Below, piece after piece: positions 1 to 5,275 of a stretch of 5,275 nt of DNA. The notes beneath the pieces are model-generated. The model did not search any database and had not been told where the DNA came from. It saw nothing but the letters and a program-made list of their open reading frames with translations. The DNA is taken from NCBI GenBank assembly GCA_018066065.1, contig JAGHSC010000273.1, positions 1 through 5,275 of the forward strand, in the 5' to 3' direction. Made by a program: the position numbers and the translations under genes. Position 1 is the first letter of the stretch; every line of letters starts with the position of its first letter. This stretch comes from Candidatus Cryptobacteroides faecihippi (lineage in GTDB: Bacteria; Bacteroidota; Bacteroidia; Bacteroidales; UBA932).

Positions 1-20
1 TGTATCATTTCAACAATACA
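1..20. repeat. Short inverted repeat at the left edge
   Basis: TGTAT (1-5) and ATACA (16-20) are complementary arms around a 10-base spacer; the window edge hides any extension. A second small one, TGCC-ACAA-GGCA, lies at 32-43. Neither is followed by a convincing T-run on the minus strand, so neither is called as the terminator of the operon. Confidence 0.25.
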
Positions 21-40
21 TCAAAACGACATGCCACAAG
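11..40 (-). promoter_or_regulatory. Weak promoter-like stretch facing left
   Basis: Read on the minus strand, CTTG (40-37) is followed after 18 bases by TATTGTTG (18-11), close to the Bacteroidota -33 TTTG and -7 TAnnTTTG boxes. The same stretch contains TGGCATG (44-30 region), resembling the -24 half of a sigma-54 promoter, but the TTGC half is imperfect (TTTTGA) and off by a base. Either would drive a gene beyond the left edge. Both readings are weak. Confidence 0.22.
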
Positions 41-99
41 GCAGATTTAACAAATTTATATAAACATTTTAATTACATTTTTCTCCCTTTTGACGTATT

Positions 100-852
100 T
101 TATCTTCCAATACACGCCAGTGTCGCAACACTGATCCTGGTCGAGGATGGAGGTTTCTCTCTCAGTGCAAGGTAGCATGCGTGCACAGTGGCCCCTGTCG
201 TGAAGACATCGTCGACAATCAGCACATGCAAAAGACCCTGAAGGTCTGCCCCCTCCCGTACCCTGAACGCTCCGCACACATTCGAAGCTTTCTGCGCGAT
301 GCTCATCTTCGTCTGCGTCCTGGTCCTCCTCGGACGGATCAGGATGTCTGACCTGAGCGGAGCATCGAGGAATCCTGAGAGAGTCTCCCCGATGATCTCA
401 GCCTGGTTGTACCCTCTGCTCCAGCGGCGTGACCAGTGAAGCGGGACAGGAATGATGGCATCCACATCTGAGAAAAGGGCCGACGATGCCATCTCCCTTC
501 CAAGCATAGAGGAAAAATAGCGGCCTGCAGCAATGTCCGAATGGTATTTCAGCCGCTGGGTGATCAGCCTGTAACCCGTTGCGGACCGATAGAAGAACAA
601 TGCCGTCGCGTATGAATATTCAAAGAAGGGGAAGCTTTCCTCCAGGTCGCGCTGCACCAGTGCGTTGAATCTGTCTGCCATCTGATTCCTTGGGCAGGAG
701 GAAAAATGCGTGCGGGGAAGATCTGCCAGGCAATGCAGGCAGATGTGCCTTTCCCGGAAGGAAAGGGGGGCTCCGCACACTGCACAGCGGCGCGGAAGTA
801 CAAGATCGAGCATGGCACGGCAAAAGTCGCGCACTGAAGCACTTTCATTCAT
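100..852 (-). CDS. ComF family protein (phosphoribosyltransferase-like)
   Basis: This 250-residue cytosolic protein has the full ComF layout. A four-cysteine zinc-finger-like N-terminus (Cys23, Cys26, Cys38, Cys41, in CAVCG and CLHC) is followed by a middle segment with the family signature VPLHWSRRWSRGYNQA (136-151). Next come a basic RRTRTQTKMS stretch (175-184) and the type I phosphoribosyltransferase PRPP loop VLIVDDVFTTGATV (210-223). The length is typical, and the protein ends soon after the last strand. ComF proteins are needed for DNA uptake in naturally competent bacteria and are also widespread in organisms not known to be competent; the PRPP-loop chemistry has not been settled. It is the last gene of the run, 21 bp after the swivel-domain gene, and its link with the other four genes may be only positional. 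The start ATG at 852 gives the expected N-terminus with no extension. Confidence 0.92.
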   Translation of the reverse strand: MNESASVRDFCRAMLDLVLPRRCAVCGAPLSFRERHICLHCLADLPRTHFSSCPRNQMADRFNALVQRDLEESFPFFEYSYATALFFYRSATGYRLITQRLKYHSDIAAGRYFSSMLGREMASSALFSDVDAIIPVPLHWSRRWSRGYNQAEIIGETLSGFLDAPLRSDILIRPRRTRTQTKMSIAQKASNVCGAFRVREGADLQGLLHVLIVDDVFTTGATVHACYLALREKPPSSTRISVATLACIGR

Positions 853-873
853 AGTTCAAGAATGGGATGACCC

Positions 874-1269
874 CTAGAAATCGAGTCTGAGCTGCGGAGA
901 GGCTGCTGCCCTGAGTTCCTCGAATTCCATGACGGTCTCGAGGTCTGGATTGATGACAACGTCCAGGTTGCGGATCAGGAGACGGTCTCCGCTGACAATC
1001 CTATGGGAAACCTCGGCAACGCCTGTAATGGCAGGGATGCCCATGCCGCGTGCAAGCAGGCAGACATCCCCGTCGGTGTCAGGCTCGAAGGTAACCATGC
1101 CGACAACTTTCCTGAAGTCGATCATGGCAGAATCTGAAAGAGTGATGGCAGGTGCCACGAGGATACTCCCTGCGGGAATGCCCTCAAAAGGATTTCTCCT
1201 GCTGAAGTCATTGATCACAAAGGCCTTACCCTTTGCAAATCCTCTGACACCCGTTCCTCTTGCAGTCAT
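874..1269 (-). CDS. Stand-alone PTS Enzyme I-like swivel (PEP-utiliser mobile) domain lacking the active His
   Basis: This 131-residue protein resembles the phosphohistidine swivel domain of PTS Enzyme I. The N-terminal GTGVRGFAKGKAFVI (5-19) matches the start of Enzyme I. It runs almost directly into GSILVAPAITLSDSAMI (34-50), so the HPr-binding helical insertion of full Enzyme I is missing. LLARGMGIPAITGV (71-84), VSGDRLLI (92-99) and VVINPDLET (104-112) follow the usual order, and the protein ends where the PEP-binding barrel would begin. The catalytic loop, normally GG-R-T-S-H, reads PDTDGDV (63-69): the His position is Asp68 and both glycines and the Arg are lost. It cannot carry phosphohistidine in the normal way. 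It starts 11 bp after the dehydrogenase stop, and the comF-like gene follows 21 bp later, leaving no room for a decayed Enzyme I remnant. I infer a repurposed binding or regulatory domain. The fold assignment is good; the function is unknown. Confidence 0.78.
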   Translation of the reverse strand: MTARGTGVRGFAKGKAFVINDFSRRNPFEGIPAGSILVAPAITLSDSAMIDFRKVVGMVTFEPDTDGDVCLLARGMGIPAITGVAEVSHRIVSGDRLLIRNLDVVINPDLETVMEFEELRAAASPQLRLDF

Positions 1270-1280
1270 CTGGACCAGTT

Positions 1281-2705
1281 TTAGATCTCCCAGGCTCCAC
1301 CCTTGGCGAAGACGGAAGCAACAAGTTCATCGTAGAAACATCCTCTCTTCGCAAGGTCGAGAAGATTGAAGCGGAATCTCATGAGCTGGACCTTCTCGAA
1401 CATCGCCTTGATGTCCTCGTGGGTGAGTCCGATCATGGAAGTCTCATACGGAGCAAGGGCAGCCTTCATCATTGCCTGCATCTTGCTGAATGGATAGACC
1501 TGCGCGCGAAGCTTATCTCTGAACTCAGGCCAGCAGTCCTTGACTTTCTGGAGCTGCTCGCGGACAGTCTCGGCATCATTGTACTTCTTGGTGATCTCAG
1601 TGTAGCCAAGCTTCGGTGCAGGGAAGTCCTTGAAGATCTCTAGAGCTCTCTGCTGCTCTTCCTCAAGCGTAGGCCAAGCCTTGACGCAGGCATCCACATC
1701 AAGCTTCGAGAGATCCATCTTGAGGAACTCATCGAAGACACCGCACATGGTAAGGGTACCGATGGCGACCTGGAAGCCATGGGACTGAAGCTTGCCGTTG
1801 AAACGGTAGTGAGTCATGTCGAGGATGTGGCTGAAAAGGTGGTCGCAGCAGGAAGCTGGACGGCTTGAGCGCGCAGCCTGCATTGCAATTCCGCTCAATG
1901 TCAGACCCTCGAAGAGATCCGAGATGGCCTGAGTCTCACCGGCGGCAACACCCTCAGGATTGGAAAGCTGGGCGTCCAGGACATCCTGAAGCACATGCCA
2001 AGCCTCCGGGATGATTGGCTCGGTGCCCATGAGGTCAGCGATCATCCACTCGGCTCCGGCAGGGATCTTTGCCGCAAGGTCAGCATAGCCGGCGGCGGTC
2101 ATCTCCTTCGGAGCGGCAGCGATCACATCGATGTCCGCAACGATCGCCAGAGGGGCAGGACATGAGAATGTCTGCTTCGAGTTCTGGTAGGAAATGGAAG
2201 CTCCGAATGATGAATATCCATCCACGGAAGCTGCGGTAGGCAGAGAGAGATACGACTGTGCATGGTGGTGGGAAGCAAGCTTGCAGAGGTCATTGATGAC
2301 TCCCGAACCGACTGAGACAGCCACGTTGAAAGCCTCGGAAGCCTCCCTGAAAGCCTTCTCGGCATCAGCCTCGACATGGTCAGGGTCGTCCTCGATTGCC
2401 TTTGCTGTCTCGAAGTCACCGTCAAGGATGCAGTCCAGCATCTCGACATACTTCCATTCAGCATGGAATTCCTTCTTGTCAATGATGTACTTCTTTGTCT
2501 CTATTCCCTCGGCCTGGAAGAGTCCAAAGACCTTCTCACCGAGAACAGGCCAGGTGTTGACGTCTGCAACGATCACAGCGCTCCTTCCAGGGAACCACTC
2601 CTTGAACACTGCTGGAGCCATCGAACTGACTCCGCAGCCCATCTCGAACACTTTGGTGTCCGTCGCAAGGGCAAGAGCCTTGCTGATTCTTTCCTTCGAA
2701 TCCAT
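1281..2705 (-). CDS. sn-glycerol-1-phosphate dehydrogenase (AraM/EgsA type, iron-ADH superfamily)
   Basis: This 474-residue soluble protein belongs to the metal-dependent G1P dehydrogenase family, which reduces dihydroxyacetone phosphate to sn-glycerol-1-phosphate with NAD(P)H. The N-terminal Rossmann-like part carries the dinucleotide-binding signature SVGSGVINDL (131-140) and LPTAASVDGYSSFGASI (155-171). The metal domain has Asp209 in AAGYADLAAK, His289/His293 in RPASCCDHLFSH, and His309 in SHGFQVAIGTL; Asp209, one of the first two His and His309 are the expected ligands. Archaeal and B. subtilis AraM proteins are about 330-400 residues. The extra length here lies mainly in a helical segment at about 330-420, before a C-terminal part (MRFRFNLLDLAKRG) that again resembles the family. 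CysCys at 286-287 replaces the small residues usual after RPAS. In Bacillus, G1P is used with PcrB to make heptaprenylglyceryl phosphate; no prenyltransferase gene is present here. The start at 2705 lies 2 bp after the upstream stop, so translational coupling is likely. Family is secure; the physiological role is inferred. Confidence 0.9.
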   Translation of the reverse strand: MDSKERISKALALATDTKVFEMGCGVSSMAPAVFKEWFPGRSAVIVADVNTWPVLGEKVFGLFQAEGIETKKYIIDKKEFHAEWKYVEMLDCILDGDFETAKAIEDDPDHVEADAEKAFREASEAFNVAVSVGSGVINDLCKLASHHHAQSYLSLPTAASVDGYSSFGASISYQNSKQTFSCPAPLAIVADIDVIAAAPKEMTAAGYADLAAKIPAGAEWMIADLMGTEPIIPEAWHVLQDVLDAQLSNPEGVAAGETQAISDLFEGLTLSGIAMQAARSSRPASCCDHLFSHILDMTHYRFNGKLQSHGFQVAIGTLTMCGVFDEFLKMDLSKLDVDACVKAWPTLEEEQQRALEIFKDFPAPKLGYTEITKKYNDAETVREQLQKVKDCWPEFRDKLRAQVYPFSKMQAMMKAALAPYETSMIGLTHEDIKAMFEKVQLMRFRFNLLDLAKRGCFYDELVASVFAKGGAWEI

Positions 2706-2707
2706 CT

Positions 2708-4381
2708 TTACTTCAATGATTTAAGTTTTTCATATTCCTGAATGCCTTCGATCAGGTGCTCGAACCTGATCGAGGTTCTGTTGCCAGGGTAGACAAGATA
2801 CGTGTCGCCGGCTGCCCATGAGCGGAACCTTGAGTCGAGAAGCGGCTCGAGAGGCCAGCTGTTGTAAGCCCAGCGGAGATAGCCGTCGGCATTGAGGTTT
2901 GCCACGAGGAGACCGATTTCCCTTGACTCTGCAGGGTCGCTGCAGGTGAATGTGTTAGGCTTTCCAGGCTGGCAGCAGGTGTAGTAGGTGCTGAACTTGC
3001 CCTCTGACCTTCTGCGGTCGACGACTCCCTCAGGGAACTTGTCCGGAACGACGATGCAGTAGTCATCGACATCCTTGTCGATCTCTTCGTAATAGTTGCC
3101 TGCAAGGGCGATCTTGAAGCCTGGATCGGCCTTCTTGATCACCGAGATGATCTGCTTCATGACATCCATAGGACGCTCGTCCATTGCGATGGCAGTCTTC
3201 CCGAGCCATCCCTTCTCCCTGAGGTGCTTTGCGAAAGCCTTGAGGAAATCAGTCCAGAGAAGTTCGTAGGTTGCCTCGCCCGGAGCGGTGGAAATCTCCT
3301 TGAGTGAGTAGGTTGCCTGGTCGAGATAGAGGAATGAAAGCTTCCATGGTGCCATCGAGTAGCAGTTGATCTGCTGGTCGATGCCACAGCTCATCATGAA
3401 TTCGACCCACATGTCGAAGACATCGAAACCATACTCCCATGTACCGTCGACCTTCTTCGTCCAGGTGATCATCGACTCGAAAGGATCCTCTGTCTGGCTG
3501 TGCCAAGGATGATGCGTAATGGAGGTGGTTATGACCTTCTGGCCGGCCTTTGCAAGACGCTCCATGATCGGTCTCATGGCCTCCAGATGGTCCTTGCTCC
3601 AAACTGGAACCTGATAGTAGCGTGCGACTGCGAACGGATTCTGCCAGAGGTCGAGATGGAATGACCAGTCCTTCGGAAGAGGAAGGACCTCCTTCTGTGC
3701 AACTACATCGAGCTTGAGTGTCCTAACGGTCTTTCCGGCGGACTTGATCGTGACGGTACCCCTGTAGGTTCCTGCAGGCACATCCTGAGGGATCCAGCAG
3801 GTCAGCCAGAGACCCTGGGTCTGCATTGCTCCCATGTCCATGGACTTGAGGTAAGGGTCGACACAGTCGGCAACCATCGATGAATCATAGGCAGAATGGT
3901 CCGGACGGGCGTTGCAGCCGTTTCCTGTAGGTCCGATCTCATCTGTCATGACATATCTGAGGAATCCGGCCTCGATGCATGAGGCAGGAATGACTGCCGC
4001 AGAGCCCTTGAGGTCCGAGATCACATATTCAACATCCTTGGCCTCCACTGCGCTGCTGATGACAGCCTGCGCGAAGACTCTCTCCCCGCGCCATCCCTTC
4101 AGCACCTTCGCGACAGGGACTGACTTTAGGCCTGCAGGGGAATAGGTTGCAGGGTATCTGAAATCCTTGTCTCCCCAGAATGCAGTGATGCCCTTCACGC
4201 CTTTCCACTGTGCAGGGTCGCTCTTCTCGAATGCAGGGAGTTCCTTGTAGGAGTAGATAGGGAACTTGTCCTGTCCGGTCGGTGTTCCGCAATGAGTCTT
4301 CCAGACGCTCTCCTGTGCAGAGACGGATGTGACCGCGAGGGCAAGTGCCAGGGTTGAAAGTATTCTCTTGAGCATATTCAT
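2708..4381 (-). CDS. Secreted GH123/DUF4091-type glycoside hydrolase-like protein
   Basis: The open frame extends upstream to 4471, but the first 30 codons overlap the preceding gene and make no sense as a protein start. Starting at 4381 (or the ATG at 4375) gives 557 residues with a clean signal peptide (MNMLKRILSTLALALAVT, cleavage after SVSA, then Gln). In this numbering an N-terminal beta-sandwich-like part spans about 60-235, beginning near GWRGERV (96-102). The DUF4091/GH123 catalytic part follows. It holds the adjacent Asp401-Glu402 pair in AMDERP, matching the D-E pair used by GH123 beta-N-acetylgalactosaminidases for substrate-assisted catalysis. It also holds the hallmarks GYLRWAYNSWP (500-510) and GDTYLVYPG (525-533). 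The length fits the family. The mature protein has about eleven cysteines, including Cys-Cys at 469-470, suggesting disulfides. It probably acts on a terminal beta-linked N-acetylhexosamine, but many DUF4091 proteins have no tested substrate. The gene lies 11 bp after the esterase gene and 2 bp before the dehydrogenase gene. Confidence 0.9.
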   Translation of the reverse strand: MNMLKRILSTLALALAVTSVSAQESVWKTHCGTPTGQDKFPIYSYKELPAFEKSDPAQWKGVKGITAFWGDKDFRYPATYSPAGLKSVPVAKVLKGWRGERVFAQAVISSAVEAKDVEYVISDLKGSAAVIPASCIEAGFLRYVMTDEIGPTGNGCNARPDHSAYDSSMVADCVDPYLKSMDMGAMQTQGLWLTCWIPQDVPAGTYRGTVTIKSAGKTVRTLKLDVVAQKEVLPLPKDWSFHLDLWQNPFAVARYYQVPVWSKDHLEAMRPIMERLAKAGQKVITTSITHHPWHSQTEDPFESMITWTKKVDGTWEYGFDVFDMWVEFMMSCGIDQQINCYSMAPWKLSFLYLDQATYSLKEISTAPGEATYELLWTDFLKAFAKHLREKGWLGKTAIAMDERPMDVMKQIISVIKKADPGFKIALAGNYYEEIDKDVDDYCIVVPDKFPEGVVDRRRSEGKFSTYYTCCQPGKPNTFTCSDPAESREIGLLVANLNADGYLRWAYNSWPLEPLLDSRFRSWAAGDTYLVYPGNRTSIRFEHLIEGIQEYEKLKSLK

Positions 4382-4392
4382 TGATGTTTTTC

Positions 4393-5190
4393 TTACTTGA
4401 CGAGTGCGATCCTTGAGAAGTCTTCCCAGTTGTTCTCGATGATCCAGTTGATGTAGGTCATGAACATCCATGCCGTGTACTGGTAGCCGGCAGCGTTCAT
4501 GTGGCCGTACAGGAAGTATTTCTTCTTGAATTCAGGATCCTTGTAGGATGGACCGTACTTGGCGATGTCCATCAGATACACATTGTCGAAGATCTGAGGA
4601 AGCTTGCGGAGCTCGACGTTGTAGGTCTCCTGGCCATAGTCGTCAGGCATGGTGACGACAAAGAACTTTGCCTCCGGCTGGAGAGACTTGATCCTCTGGA
4701 TGATGCCGGCATAGTTGCCGATGAAGTTGTCGGCATTCTTCGTGTAGTCATCCTTGACGATGTCGGTGTCGGCGTTGCCTGAAGGAATCTGCATGTTGTT
4801 GTCGTTGCAGCCAAGGGCCATGATGTAGGCCTGCTTGAGGTCAGTCTTGGCGCAGATGTCCCTGTTGCGGTTGCATGGGACGTCCCAGAAGTTCTTGATC
4901 CAGCCCTTTGCAGACTCTCCTCCCTGGCTGTAGTTGTCGCCCGTGGTCCCGCATGCAGCGCAGATCCTCTGGCCCCATGAATATTCAAGTATGTCGTTGT
5001 AACCCGTCCCAACACCCTCGATCTGGTACTCATGCTCTCCGCTGCAGAGCGAGTCACCGATGAAGCCCCACCTGTGGATGAGGGTGCACCAACCAGGATT
5101 CTGGGAGATCGTTGCGATTGGATTTTCCTGTGCGGAGGCAGATGTGCCGACCATTGCGAGCAGGAGACAGGTGTAAAGAAACTTCTTCAT
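4393..5190 (-). CDS. Secreted SGNH/GDSL-family hydrolase (probable carbohydrate or acyl esterase)
   Basis: This 265-residue protein starts with a classical signal peptide (MKKFLYTCLLLAMVG, probable cleavage after ASA at residue 20, next residue Gln), so it should act in the periplasm or outside. There is no lipobox cysteine. The SGNH blocks are visible: GFIGDSL at 42-48 with nucleophile Ser47, a block II glycine in SQGGES at 88-93, and block III GCND at 127-130 with Asn129. The block V His is His230 in FLYGHMNAAGY. The usual DxxH aspartate is absent, with Leu227 in its place, so a Ser-His dyad is likely. The mature part has seven cysteines, including a CAAC pair at 77-80. Family members remove acyl groups from sugars or lipids; the substrate here is unknown. 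It is the first gene of the run and is followed after 11 bp by a GH123-like gene, which favours a glycan esterase. The family call is firm, the substrate open. Confidence 0.88.
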   Translation of the reverse strand: MKKFLYTCLLLAMVGTSASAQENPIATISQNPGWCTLIHRWGFIGDSLCSGEHEYQIEGVGTGYNDILEYSWGQRICAACGTTGDNYSQGGESAKGWIKNFWDVPCNRNRDICAKTDLKQAYIMALGCNDNNMQIPSGNADTDIVKDDYTKNADNFIGNYAGIIQRIKSLQPEAKFFVVTMPDDYGQETYNVELRKLPQIFDNVYLMDIAKYGPSYKDPEFKKKYFLYGHMNAAGYQYTAWMFMTYINWIIENNWEDFSRIALVK

Positions 5191-5225
5191 TGCAATTGTG
5201 TTTTAAGCCTCTAAATTAGCTAAAA

Positions 5226-5233
5226 AAAACATA
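5226..5233 (-). promoter_or_regulatory. Candidate -7 element of the five-gene operon
   Basis: On the minus strand this reads TATGTTTT, one mismatch from TAnnTTTG, placed about 35 bases before the esterase ATG in AT-rich DNA. I see no good -33 TTTG at the right spacing. A promoter must lie in this region if the divergent layout is right, but this exact box is tentative. Confidence 0.28.
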
Positions 5234-5255
5234 ATATAAAAAGCCTGTAATTTAT

Positions 5256-5268
5256 GATAATTATTATC
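5256..5268. repeat. 13-bp palindrome overlapping the divergent -7 box
   Basis: GATAAT-T-ATTATC is a perfect inverted repeat with 6-bp arms around one central base. Its right arm covers the TATC of the plus-strand -7 element. It could be an operator, or chance in AT-rich DNA; it does not extend further on either side. Confidence 0.35.
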
Positions 5269-5273
5269 TTTGC
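5265..5273 (+). promoter_or_regulatory. Bacteroidota -7 promoter element for a divergent gene off the right edge
   Basis: TATCTTTGC on the plus strand matches the TAnnTTTG -7 consensus of the Bacteroidota primary sigma factor exactly. The -33 TTG is weak: the nearest candidate is CTG at 5245-5247. It faces right, away from the esterase gene, so it would serve a gene starting beyond the window. Confidence 0.45.
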
Positions 5274-5275
5274 TA

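Noticed and set aside
1..99. Rho-independent terminator after the ComF gene
   Set aside because: The only stems are 4-5 bp, with no T-run placed right after a GC-rich stem on the minus strand.
874..1269. Swivel protein as an aconitase-X (DUF126) small subunit
   Set aside because: That family is also a stand-alone swivel domain of about 130 residues, and archaeal members act in the mevalonate pathway, which is tempting beside a G1P dehydrogenase. However, the ordered motifs (LSDSAM, LLARGMGIPAI, VVINPDLET) match Enzyme I, and the large aconitase-X subunit is absent.
1270..1278. Palindrome CTGGACCAG in the gap before the swivel gene
   Set aside because: With a one-base centre it can form only a three-pair stem, and a 9-bp palindrome is expected by chance in a window of this size.
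929..1369. Plus-strand open frame of 146 codons
   Set aside because: It lies opposite the swivel-domain gene, its translation is rich in Arg, Ser and Pro with no recognisable motif, and the minus-strand product is clearly a conserved fold.
1260..1643. Plus-strand open frame of 127 codons, Leu/Glu-rich
   Set aside because: It is antisense to the C-terminal helical part of the dehydrogenase. The Leu/Glu-rich look is expected from the reverse strand of helical coding sequence, and there is no promoter or start context for it.
2194..2724. Plus-strand open frame of 176 codons
   Set aside because: It is antisense to the G1P dehydrogenase signature region, and its low-complexity Ser/Ala-rich translation looks like a codon-bias shadow.
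5201..5225. Imperfect hairpin TTTTAAGC...GCTAAAA upstream of the esterase
   Set aside because: The stem is AT-rich with a bulge and would be unstable; there is no sign of a riboswitch or attenuator.

Overview
The window looks like a chromosomal piece of a Bacteroidota (probably Bacteroidales) genome. The signs are GC-rich coding sequence next to AT-rich intergenic DNA, weak or absent Shine-Dalgarno sites, signal peptides cleaved just before Gln, a TAnnTTTG-type promoter element at the right edge, and the gene families themselves. I cannot name a genus. No tRNA, rRNA, insertion sequence or CRISPR array is visible.

Almost all of it is one run of five minus-strand genes, read from the right edge to the left. 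In order of transcription they are: a secreted SGNH/GDSL-type esterase (5190-4393); a secreted GH123/DUF4091-type glycoside hydrolase-like protein (start corrected to 4381, end 2708); a cytosolic sn-glycerol-1-phosphate dehydrogenase of the AraM/EgsA type (2705-1281); a 131-residue stand-alone 'swivel' domain like that of PTS Enzyme I, with the phosphorylatable His replaced by Asp (1269-874); and a ComF-family phosphoribosyltransferase-like protein (852-100). The gaps are 11, 2, 11 and 21 bp, so the five genes are probably one transcription unit.

Right of the first gene, 5191-5275 is AT-rich and probably holds the operon's promoter. It also carries a good plus-strand Bacteroidota -7 element (TATCTTTGC) for a divergent gene beyond the window, overlapped by a 13-bp palindrome. 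Left of the last gene, 1-99 is AT-rich, has no convincing terminator, and holds a weak promoter-like stretch pointing left.

The first two genes fit removal of ester groups from, and hydrolysis of, a hexosamine-containing glycan outside the cytoplasm. The next two concern glycerol-1-phosphate and an apparently non-phosphorylatable relative of a phosphotransfer domain. ComF may simply be a housekeeping neighbour. The least explained item is the swivel-domain protein translated directly after the glycerol-1-phosphate dehydrogenase; whether the two work together is inference only.
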